Positions 35,403 to 44,100 of a stretch of DNA of 64,000 nucleotides are shown piece by piece. The DNA comes from Pseudobdellovibrionaceae bacterium (lineage in GTDB: Bacteria > Bdellovibrionota > Bdellovibrionia > Bdellovibrionales > UBA1609). The notes under the pieces are model-generated. The model searched no databases. It was not told the DNA's origin and saw nothing but the letters and a program-made list of their open reading frames with translations. Positions within the stretch are counted from its first letter, which is position 1. Each line of letters begins with the position of its first letter. The stretch lies in contig JABJQG010000018.1 in assembly GCA_018663505.1 (NCBI GenBank), positions 1 through 64,000 on the forward strand. The letters are read 5' to 3'. A program made the translations under genes and the position numbers.

Positions 35403-36137
35403 TTAATTTGTAAATTTGTAGTTGTAAAAAACCGGTTCTTTTTGCTTCAGGAATTTATAGAGATCATGTTTGTTGAACTTATTGGGCTGCAGCCAATCGT
35501 CGATATGATTTTCTTTTAAAAAAATAGGACATCTATCGTGCCCCATTTCTTCTACTTCTTTTGGCGGATCATTTGTTAATAAAGCAAAGGACTCAAAGCT
35601 AATCTCTTTGTTATTAGAAGTCCATTGGTCATAAATTGCAGGGGCCCACATGGTGTCTCGATCTTGAGGAGTAAAACTTATGAGTTTCTTTTTTTTATTC
35701 TCGTCTTCCACCCATTCATAAAACTTTTTAAAAGGAAATAAACAATGGTTTTTTGTAAATATACTTTGCCAAGTTTTTCTTTTCTCTAGTGCGTCTAACC
35801 GGGCATTAAAAACGTTATATTTACTGGGTATCTCTTCGTTAGAATTATTTGGCCTTACTCTGTAGCGCATGAGTTTTATGTTTCGCTCATTGTTCTCAAA
35901 CACTATGACGGGGCAGTAATATCCTGGATATATACGGCCTCTCTCATCGGATTCTTTGAACACATTGGCGCTGGGTTTTCTTTTTAATCCCAGAAGTTCT
36001 TTGATCTCTATGGCTGTGTGCTCGTGTTCAAATTTTTGCAATGCTCTAAAGTGGTCTATAGACTCTTTTGACACCTTAGCTTTAAATCTTTTGGAAAGTT
36101 TTTTGAGGTCTTTATCGACCTGGACCGAAAAGCAAAT
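35403..36137 (-). CDS. SRAP (YedK/HMCES-like) DNA-protein crosslink protein, probable ATT start
   Basis: SRAP proteins form a thiazolidine crosslink with abasic sites through an N-terminal Cys2 exposed after Met removal. Core residues are here: FNARLDAL (N-A-R motif), KKFYEWVED (catalytic Glu) and EEMGHDRCPIFL (catalytic His). The only ATG (36164) gives MAHYSKGAHICFSV, which puts the Cys at position 11 and would block activity. Reading from the ATT codon at 36137 gives M-C-F-S-V, the expected N-terminus, and AAAGGAG lies 5 bases before that ATT, inside the ten extra codons. AUU starts are known (E. coli infC). I therefore favour the ATT start. It is divergent from umuDC, as expected for an SOS-linked gene. 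Confidence 0.85.
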   Translation of the reverse strand: MCFSVQVDKDLKKLSKRFKAKVSKESIDHFRALQKFEHEHTAIEIKELLGLKRKPSANVFKESDERGRIYPGYYCPVIVFENNERNIKLMRYRVRPNNSNEEIPSKYNVFNARLDALEKRKTWQSIFTKNHCLFPFKKFYEWVEDENKKKKLISFTPQDRDTMWAPAIYDQWTSNNKEISFESFALLTNDPPKEVEEMGHDRCPIFLKENHIDDWLQPNKFNKHDLYKFLKQKEPVFYNYKFTN

Positions 36138-36187
36138 GTGAGCTCCTTTGCTGTAATGTGCCATCTATCTTGGCTAAGTATATCAGT

Positions 36188-36206
36188 AACTTACAACTAA
36201 CTTACA
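36188..36206. promoter_or_regulatory. Direct repeat in the SRAP-umuDC divergent promoter region
   Basis: AACTTACA occurs at 36188-36195 and 36199-36206, with starts 11 bases apart, about one helical turn, between the divergent SRAP and umuD genes. The reverse complement occurs once just upstream of ruvC. A repressor or LexA-type operator is plausible but unproven. Confidence 0.4.
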
Positions 36207-36270
36207 CATTTTATGGATTCAAGTCTAATTAAATGATATTAGAGCTGCTACAATGATTATGCGAGGTAAT

Positions 36271-36774
36271 ATGAAGTCCAATATCAAATATACAGACGTT
36301 ATTGAAAAAGTAAATAAGGAAGCTGTAAAAAGTGCCTTGAGTAACAGGAAACCACGACTTGCTCTTGCTGAACCTGTGGGTAAAAGTTTAGAGTTGATTC
36401 CATTTTTTGGACAGCGGGTCTCATGTGGGCTTTTTGGTATTAGTGAGGATTATATAGAAAACTACCAATCCCTTGACGAGCGTTTTGTAAAAAATAAATC
36501 TTCCACTTTCTTTTTTCAGGCGGAAGGAAGCTCTATGCAGCCACTTATTTTTTCTGATGATGTGTTGATTGTGGATAGGTCTATAGAGTATATGCATGGC
36601 AGAGTATCTGTGTTTTCATTAGATGGAGACATGTTTTGTAAAAGAATATTCAAGCGTAATGGCAAGCTTGTGCTCAGTTCTGAGAATAAAAAATTTTCAG
36701 ATATTGTTATAAATGAAGAACAGGTCTTTCATTTATTTGGTGTTGTTGTAGCTATTGCCAGGGATATTCAATGA
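36271..36774 (+). CDS. umuD: UmuD-like DNA polymerase V subunit (self-cleaving, S24)
   Basis: UmuD is trimmed by RecA-stimulated self-cleavage to UmuD', which joins UmuC to form error-prone Pol V. The LexA-type features are present: a C-G cleavage site at C52-G53 (RVSCGLFG), the nucleophile S88 in EGSSMQP and the general-base lysine K124 in DMFCKRIF. The product (167 residues) has an N-terminal arm about 28 residues longer than the E. coli protein. The ATG at 36271 has GAGG 4 bases upstream; ATGs at 36253 and 36259 are alternatives. Its stop overlaps umuC (ATGA). Confidence 0.92.
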   Translation: MKSNIKYTDVIEKVNKEAVKSALSNRKPRLALAEPVGKSLELIPFFGQRVSCGLFGISEDYIENYQSLDERFVKNKSSTFFFQAEGSSMQPLIFSDDVLIVDRSIEYMHGRVSVFSLDGDMFCKRIFKRNGKLVLSSENKKFSDIVINEEQVFHLFGVVVAIARDIQ

Positions 36775-38039
36775 ACAAGGTATTTGCCTTAGTTGATTGC
36801 AATGCATTTTTTTGTAGTTGTGAAATTCTTTTTCGTCCAGATCTTATTGGTAAACCCGTTGGTGTGCTTTCAAATAATGATGGTTGTTTTGTTTCAAGAA
36901 CAAAAGAGTTAAAAAAAATAGGTGTTAAAATGGGAGACCCTTATTTTAAAGTTAAAGATTTGTGTAAGAAACATAATGTCACAGTGTTTTCTTCAAATTT
37001 TTCTTTATATACCAACTTATCAGACCGTGTGATGGCAGTGCTCTCTCAGTTTTCACCCTTAATGGAGGTTTACTCTGTGGACGAAGCTTTTTTAGATCTC
37101 ACAGGGCAATCAGATTTAAGAAATTTTGGAGCTAAGATTAAAAGAGCTGTGGAGAGAAATACAGGAATACCAGTAGGGGTTGGTATTGGTTCAACTAAAA
37201 CGCTGGCCAAAATTGCCAATCATATTGCTAAAAAATATCCTGCCTATAATGGAGTGGTTGAGTTAACTCATAAAGATAATCTAGATAAAGCTCTATCACA
37301 TATTAAAGTTAATGATATTTGGGGAGTGGGAAAAGCCAGTACTCATAAGTTACATAGCTTAAAAATTTATACGGCAAAGGACTATAGAGATTATAAAAAT
37401 GATAGACTTATTAAAAAAATATTTACCAAAGTAGGTCTACAAAGAAAAGATGAGTTAAGTGGAGTTTCACGGTTTCCCCTGGAAGTAACTACAAAAAAGA
37501 AAAAAGAAATAATTTGTAGTCGTACATTTGGGGCACCGGTTTTTACAAAAGAGAGCCTTAAGGAATCTGTTGCCAACTATGTTTCTTCTGCTTGTGAAAA
37601 ACTAAGAAAACAGAGTTCTGTTTGTGGTGAAATCACAGTATTTATGAGAACTTCACCTTTTAAGTCGGTATCTCAGTATTACGCCATGGACTCCATAAAG
37701 TTACTGTCACATTCCTGTGACACTAGAGTATTGATTAAATATGCATTTATCATATTAGAAGATTTGTACCAATCAGGTATTGAGTACAAGAAGGCCGGAA
37801 TAAAATTATCTGAAATTAGAGATAAGTCACACACTCAGCTCAGTTTATTTGAAATGACTGACTTTATAAGCTCTGACCACTTAATGAAAGCTATGGATCG
37901 AGTAAATACAAGAGAGGGAAGTGGGAGTTTAAAAACAGCGGTGTGTGGTGTAACTAATAAAGCCTGGGCTATGAATAGAAACCATAAATCTAAAAGATTT
38001 CTCACTGGGTGGAATGATTTGAAAGGAATCAGTTGTTGA
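36771..38039 (+). CDS. umuC: UmuC-like Y-family DNA polymerase (Pol V catalytic subunit)
   Basis: The 422-residue length equals that of E. coli UmuC. Y-family polymerase motifs are clear: ALVDCNAFFCSCE with the first catalytic Asp, VYSVDEAFLDL with the Asp-Glu pair, GVGIGSTKTLAKIANHIAKK in the palm, and NDIWGVGKAST in the thumb. QLSLFEM near the C-terminus matches the beta-clamp-binding motif Q-L-S-L-F. The protein would carry out translesion synthesis. It is coupled to umuD by a 4-base overlap and ends at a strong hairpin. Confidence 0.96.
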   Translation: MNKVFALVDCNAFFCSCEILFRPDLIGKPVGVLSNNDGCFVSRTKELKKIGVKMGDPYFKVKDLCKKHNVTVFSSNFSLYTNLSDRVMAVLSQFSPLMEVYSVDEAFLDLTGQSDLRNFGAKIKRAVERNTGIPVGVGIGSTKTLAKIANHIAKKYPAYNGVVELTHKDNLDKALSHIKVNDIWGVGKASTHKLHSLKIYTAKDYRDYKNDRLIKKIFTKVGLQRKDELSGVSRFPLEVTTKKKKEIICSRTFGAPVFTKESLKESVANYVSSACEKLRKQSSVCGEITVFMRTSPFKSVSQYYAMDSIKLLSHSCDTRVLIKYAFIILEDLYQSGIEYKKAGIKLSEIRDKSHTQLSLFEMTDFISSDHLMKAMDRVNTREGSGSLKTAVCGVTNKAWAMNRNHKSKRFLTGWNDLKGISC

Positions 38040-38069
38040 ATATACCCATTAAGTGCATGGGTATATTCA
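38037..38069. terminator. Hairpin at the end of umuC, convergent genes
   Basis: A perfect 12-bp stem (TGAATATACCCA / TGGGTATATTCA) with a 9-base loop begins on the umuC stop codon. It lies between umuC and the convergent exported-protein gene. There is no T run, so efficiency as an intrinsic terminator is uncertain. Confidence 0.6.
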
Positions 38070-38098
38070 TTGATCATAAAGCTAGAGCTTTTGGATCC

Positions 38099-38956
38099 TT
38101 ACTTTCTATGGCAGGAATACTGAACAAGAAACTGTTTATCTTTTACACTGTTGTCAGCAGCATGGTTTATGGTTCCATAATATTCACTGGCTTCCTGGGA
38201 AAAACTTTGTTCTAGGTCAACGATCTGGGCACCTACTGAAAATGAAGAGCATTTTTTTCTATTTGGTGTAAATGTTATTTTTGCACCAACGAGAGATTTC
38301 TCATAATTAAAAGAATTTTTAGTGTGATTAAACTCTCCAGATCTATCGGCAGCATAAGCTTCGAGTTCCCATTGAGTTTCATTAAGTACATATCTTACAG
38401 CTGCCGAAAGTTCACTAGCTATACTTGGCATAAATGTAGTGCCGAGGTCAGAAACTAAAAGATCCCTATCCTCAATTCCACCCAAGACAGTATTCTCCTC
38501 ATAAAGGGTTACCGAGGAGGCCCAGTTAAATCTTGCTTGTCCAGATAAGACTAGGGAAAAACCAGCATTTTCGTTTCCAATAACTTTAGTAACATCGACA
38601 CTTACAATTTCAAATCCAAACTCTCTACCAATTAAAGGGTGAATTTCATCCCAATAAAGTGAAAGGGCTTGAACACTAGAAACTGCATTTATGCTTGAAA
38701 GTTCAATATCATTAACTCTACCAGAGCCAAATTTAAAGTCTCTAATTTCTGTTTCACCGTTATGATCTGAAATGGTGAATGAGTAAGGAAGGTATCCTCC
38801 CTCGTCCTCCATCTTTGCCGCAATAGCGCTGTACTCCATTGAAACAATATCAGAATCCGAATTTACTTTATTCTGATCGGTATTATCCTCCACAGTAGAT
38901 AATGCAAACGTTAGTTGTGTGCTTAATGTAAGTAGTAATAACATTATTAATTTCAT
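38099..38956 (-). CDS. Exported protein, unknown, beta-rich
   Basis: The 285-residue product has a signal peptide (about residues 1-18, ending TFA-LS). The mature part begins with an acidic Asn/Asp-rich region and then shows alternating strands (ALSLYWDEIHPLIG, FSLVLSGQARFNWASSV, LSAAVRYVLNETQWELEAYAAD) that end in a Cys pair near the C-terminus (KKCSSF and YSCHRK). The pattern could be a small outer-membrane beta barrel. I do not recognise a family. AGGAG lies 7 bases before the ATG. The upstream region has a CAACGG/CCGTTG palindrome. Confidence 0.7.
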   Translation of the reverse strand: MKLIMLLLLTLSTQLTFALSTVEDNTDQNKVNSDSDIVSMEYSAIAAKMEDEGGYLPYSFTISDHNGETEIRDFKFGSGRVNDIELSSINAVSSVQALSLYWDEIHPLIGREFGFEIVSVDVTKVIGNENAGFSLVLSGQARFNWASSVTLYEENTVLGGIEDRDLLVSDLGTTFMPSIASELSAAVRYVLNETQWELEAYAADRSGEFNHTKNSFNYEKSLVGAKITFTPNRKKCSSFSVGAQIVDLEQSFSQEASEYYGTINHAADNSVKDKQFLVQYSCHRK

Positions 38957-39264
38957 AATTATTCTCCTAATAAACTTTTATAAGTCATTGATAACTCAAA
39001 TTCTCTCAACGGACCGTTGTAAATCGGTAATATTCGGAAACCATTTCCCATAAAGAACCGAACCTGTTTTTTAATACGGAGACACTAACATGAAAAATTT
39101 TATAATTAAAAAAAAAGTGTAGAATTGTAAATAAGTAAAAAGCTACTGGGAACAGCATGCTATGTCATGTAAAAAAGCTTTCTACAGTGTAATCAACTAT
39201 GTTTAGACAGCGAAAAGGAATTTTCCAATGGTGACTGTGTAGAGGTTAAGTTCGTGTCACTCAG
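38957..39264. other. Intergenic region, 308 bp, with palindrome
   Basis: No gene is supported. CAACGG-A-CCGTTG at 39007-39019 is a perfect 13-base dyad, about 50 bases upstream of the exported-protein start, a reasonable operator position. A plus-strand ATG at 39090 with GGAG upstream would encode only ten residues and is probably incidental. Confidence 0.4.
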
Positions 39265-40956
39265 TTAATCTATAAATTCAAGAGCTCCTATGTCCATTGT
39301 CTCTCGAAGATAGCCATTAAAGTCTAAAATTAAAAAATCTATAATGGAGCTATTGCCCTTATCTATTGAAGGGCTTCCTTCTAAAACATTAAAGATTCCA
39401 TTTTCAGAATTTATTAATAAAAGGGGCTCTTGATTTACAGCGTCAGCGTCCATACCTGGATATATTCCTGCTCCGTAATAAAGGTTATGGCTCGCTAAAA
39501 CTCCTTGAGTATCATCATCGATATATAGGTGATCTGTATTTGCCAAATGTATAATGTTATTGTGAATTTTTGAGGTAATTACACGACTACCAGAAACATA
39601 AAAACCACTGGATTGAGAATTATAAATAGTATTATTGAAAAAGGCCCCATGAGCAGAGTTTTGATACATAGCTGGTTGGGTGGAAGTACCGCAGGCATTT
39701 ACAATATTGTTATAAACATAAGTTGTCTCAGGCTCGTTTTCGTCACCGTCATCCCACGATTGGTCAAAAAGGCCAATGCCACGACTGGGGTATTTAGTGC
39801 AATCAACTACATTGTCATGAATATAGTGGGATTTTAAATACACAGAAGATGAGCACCTATTTTCTTGATGATTGACCACTAACATGGGGCCACGATCAAA
39901 GTTATTATCATAAGAATAGTTCCAGCCTAATTCCACTCCAAGATTGGGAGAACAACCATTTATATATATTGCATGATCCAATCTGTTGGCCGTACTTCCG
40001 CCGTGGACAGCGTTGCCCAAAACCTTTGCTCCGTCGCCGCCAACAACAATAATACCTGTACCTGAGTGGAAGACCTGTCCCCCAATTAAATCATTGCCTA
40101 CTATTCTTGAGTAGGAGCCTCCTTGCACACCGCTAGATCTTGCACGCATTTTCATTTTAGATACCGTAGTCCAAGTGTTTTGAAAATTAAATGAGGTATG
40201 AAAGTCATCGTCAGTACCATTTGTAAGCGCATCAAACATGGGTTGTTCACCTGGGTAGGCAACAAAGGCAATGGGACGTTCTTCAGTGCCAGAGGCTTCA
40301 GAACTTCTTATCCATATGTTTTGTTTCCCACCATTGTATTTTTGATCGTATAAGCCCTCTCTAAAGTAAACGGTATCTCCGGCACTCATAGTATCTATAA
40401 AAGAAGAGGGGTTAGACCATGGGTCTCCGTGAGCGCCTGAACCACTTGTGCTTGCATTAATATCCACAAAGAAAATTCTTCCATCATCATTGACTCTAAA
40501 TGACACAGAGTTTGACTCAAGACCATCAACGGTAACAGAGATACCCCCAGCTCCTATTGGAACTGAGGAGTTCAAGAAAAATGAAATACGCTGCAGAAAA
40601 GGTAGGGGTTTTCCTAACTCACCCCATGCTTCTGGATAATCACTGTTTTGACTCAACTTTACACCACTCACCTTAACAAAACTACTTTGGCGAGAGGAAG
40701 CAAATCCTTTCCCCCAAAGAGTGACCACCGCACCTTTATTAGGCTCGCTAGAGCTCCACCCATGGTTGGGACCGGCGGTTAAATCCGAAAAAAATATGAC
40801 AGGAGCACCAGCTTTATATTGATATGGGCTTTCTTTATCAGGAAAATTCTGCAATGGGGAGTCACGAGATTCAAGTAAATGGCTTTGAAAACTATTACAG
40901 TTTTGAAAGAGCAAAATTAGTAACAAAGCAGAAAAGGCAATTAAAACCTGTCTCAT
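39265..40956 (-). CDS. Lipoprotein with right-handed beta-helix domain
   Basis: The 563-residue product has a lipoprotein signal ending LLFQNC (Cys20), the same unusual FQNC lipobox as the protein at 8807-9472. The next segment, about residues 40-165, resembles an IPT/TIG-type domain (VVTLWGKGFASSRQSSFVKVSGVKL). From about 175 to 560 there is a parallel beta-helix of the pectate-lyase type: GAHGDPWSNPSSFIDTMSAGDTVYFREGLY opening, then turns rich in Asn/Gly (RIVGNDLIGG, AKVLGNAVHGG, SYDNNFDRG, VYNNIVNACG, FFNNTIYNSQ, KIHNNIIHL). These often bind or cleave polysaccharide; no catalytic residues are assigned. The ATG at 40956 is chosen because GGGGAA precedes it. Confidence 0.85.
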   Translation of the reverse strand: MRQVLIAFSALLLILLFQNCNSFQSHLLESRDSPLQNFPDKESPYQYKAGAPVIFFSDLTAGPNHGWSSSEPNKGAVVTLWGKGFASSRQSSFVKVSGVKLSQNSDYPEAWGELGKPLPFLQRISFFLNSSVPIGAGGISVTVDGLESNSVSFRVNDDGRIFFVDINASTSGSGAHGDPWSNPSSFIDTMSAGDTVYFREGLYDQKYNGGKQNIWIRSSEASGTEERPIAFVAYPGEQPMFDALTNGTDDDFHTSFNFQNTWTTVSKMKMRARSSGVQGGSYSRIVGNDLIGGQVFHSGTGIIVVGGDGAKVLGNAVHGGSTANRLDHAIYINGCSPNLGVELGWNYSYDNNFDRGPMLVVNHQENRCSSSVYLKSHYIHDNVVDCTKYPSRGIGLFDQSWDDGDENEPETTYVYNNIVNACGTSTQPAMYQNSAHGAFFNNTIYNSQSSGFYVSGSRVITSKIHNNIIHLANTDHLYIDDDTQGVLASHNLYYGAGIYPGMDADAVNQEPLLLINSENGIFNVLEGSPSIDKGNSSIIDFLILDFNGYLRETMDIGALEFID

Positions 40957-41163
40957 AATATATTTCCCCAGCACTCTTTATTATATAAGGTTCACCGAGG
41001 AATCTGCTAAAAAAACACAAGAAATCTCAAAATCAGACAGCTTACAGGTGTAAAAAAACTCTAATCAAGCACCAGCATTTCTATAGTCCTATACACTTTG
41101 TTTTTTGTCTTAATAGGTATTCCCTGGTGGCTTGACACTACACAGTCACCCTAGAGAATAGAT

Positions 41164-44100
41164 TTATTTGCGGGCATATATGAATTTTAGGCCGGCTGTA
41201 AAACCAATGATTGATAGTAAGAACGTAATTTCTAGCATAATATTCATTAGGCCAATATTCTTTGGTGCCTGACCTTCAGCAAATGCTAGGCAGCCGCCAC
41301 CACCAGAACCGTTAGAGTTGGATCTTGGAGCTGGTGCCGATGGTTCTTCTATGTAGTCTACAGTTTCTTCTACGCCGCTAAAACTATCTGAAGGGAGTTT
41401 TAAGGCGGGATCTCCAAATAGTGTCCAGCTTTGTAATGCATCTTTACTTACACTATCTTCGCCTTGAAGGACTTTTGCTCTTAAAAATAAATCACCAATA
41501 CGAACATCTTCATACACAGCTTTTGTTTTAGTGCCTAATTGAGTCATTAGTGATGTTGATAAATTACGTTGAATAATTGGTGCTGTTTGAGAAGTAGAAC
41601 CCCAAAACGCAATGGCTCCACCATTAGGGTTGAGAATTAATTCTTCACCTAAGGATTTTGCGGTTTCGTCGGCATCATAATAATAGGAATTTAAGCAGTT
41701 TAGAGCCACAACAATGGGTAGGGTGTCATTATTTAATGCTTTGGCATCTGTGTCGTTAAACATATTTGCGGAAGACCAAACATTTTCAGCACCATGACCA
41801 TAGTAATTAATAAATAAATGCCCTGAATCGAATTCATTTATCACAGCTTGCTTGGCGTCGGCATCCGTAGAGCTATCAGTACGATAAACTTTTTTAACAG
41901 TCATGTTTTGATCTACCGAGCTTAAAGAGTTTGCTAAGTGATCAATTTGTTTATCATAGTTTTCATTGATGCTGTCGGCACCTGATATCATAACATTGGA
42001 TCTTGCTTTGGCACCCACAGGTGATCTATGGCCATTTTCATAATCAATTAATTTATCAATGTAACTTAATAATAAGTTACTGCTATTTGTAGGGATACGT
42101 CCAACAGCTAATGTGGGTAAATGAGAATCTGATGATTCAACAAAATAGTTATCCGAAGCAAAATCCATGGCTAAGCCTTTTTCCAAAGCTACAGGCATTA
42201 AGGTTTCTGTGGCCATACCTAAAGCATCGGCAGGGTCATAGGTAGCATCTCCAAGTAATAATAAATACTTTGGCGATTTTTGGTAATTTACTTTTGAATA
42301 GTCAATAAAATCTCTGATAGCTTTTGCTGATTTACGACCATGTGAAAACTCAGCGTATATTTGATCAACACTTGCCGTAAGAACAAGTAGGCCTTGAGCT
42401 TTTCTGTGTTCTATTAAATCATGTGCGGTACTAATTAGTTTTTTAGGTCCCACTATGATGTAGTCAGCGCTATTTGCAGTATCTTTTAATGGTATTGAAG
42501 CACCATATGAAAGTGATAAGCTTGCAGCTGTTTTTAATGCTGAAGCTTCTACTAGAACTAATGTTTTTCCACTTTGTCCCTCGTTGCCAGCATAGGTATT
42601 AATATTTAGAATTTGTTCGCCAGAAATATCATTACTTGCATAACTAGCATACTTCATGGCTTCATAAGGGCTAGATACGTCGTAAATCATTACAGGAGTA
42701 GCAACACTAAAAGCTCCTAAATCTAAGTAAGTATCTGGTGTTAAATCTGTAAGTTTTAAATAGCCATTTTCTGCATCTTTGTAAGCCGTGTATTTAACTT
42801 CTAATTTATTAATATCCATTAAATCATAATCTCCAGAATTCACAAAATTGGCCGAAGACTCTAAACGAATATTATTCACGCCATCTATGAATAAAGCAGG
42901 GTTTAGGTGAAACTCTAAAACCACCGGATCTGTACCAGTAAAGCTTTGTGCACCTCTTAGTATAGAGTTATTATTTATATAAATATTTAATTCATGTTTT
43001 GGATTTTGCGCCATAACACCACGCCCACGCAGATGAACAGTAACAATCACATCATCTATTGTGTTCGATTTTAAACCACTGAGCGTGGCTGCAAAATCAT
43101 GCCAAGAGTTAGAATTTTTTGCAGCCCCATTCACACTAAAAATACGTGCCCAGTAAATATGATCTACATATCCACCAATGGGAGTATCGAAAATTGGGTT
43201 GTTATTTACTTCAAAGAGATTTGTTTTTAAATAAAGTCCATTGTCAGCAATTGGATTTACAGGAGCTGGAATATTTGTTGTTATTATTCTTAGAGGATCA
43301 GGGAAGTTTTCTGCTTGGAATACATCCACAGTAAAATCATTTGTTGTGAGAACGATCTCGTCTGATAAATCTTCAAATGAAGGTTCAAATGGGGCGAAGT
43401 ACCTTAAGGTATCCCCTGAATTAAAAAGACCATCGGCACTTTCAATCTCTATGGGTATTTCTTTACTATGGTAGTAAAGCCTCAAAGTACTTAAATCCAC
43501 ATCACTGAATGGTCCTTCTACATTGGCTGTGACTAAATCATCATAGGCCAGTTGATACATACCCTCTGATTCATATTTAATTCTTAGGTTTCCTGCAAGT
43601 GAAGCCGGTGTGGCTTCATAGCTTCCACTTGGAGCTGGGGAGTCCCAAAGGCTTCCATCAAGGCTAAGTTCTAAAACTACTTTGTCTAAGCGAATCAAAG
43701 AGTCTTGCACAGGATTGTATTGGGTAGGCCATACTTTTATTTCTATAAAATGTTTGCCGTTAATTTGACGAGTTGCAGTTGCAACTTCATAAGTAATACT
43801 TGGCAAAAGTAGATCATTGGCATAAGCAGCTGCGTCTTCTGCATAATTGGGTTGTAGTACATTATTAGAGTCTAGACTCCAAAGGGCTGAAGGTGTAATT
43901 TTTTGACCTGTTAAGCCCGCTGAGCTATCAGAGGTGAGTAGGTGCACTTCGCTATAGGAAACATTAGTATAAGCTTCATCTGTTTCAAGTAAAATAGTTC
44001 TTGTAAGCAGTTCAGGAGTTCCAGCTGTAACAGTTTTGGAGTATCCAGGAATATATATTTCTTTATATGAGTTATCCCAATCAGAATTTGAAAATGTTAA

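Noticed and set aside
36191-36201. Exact Bdellovibrio LexA box (TTAC-N3-GTAA) upstream of umuD
   Set aside because: TTACAACTAAC is close but the second half does not match; I report only the direct repeat.
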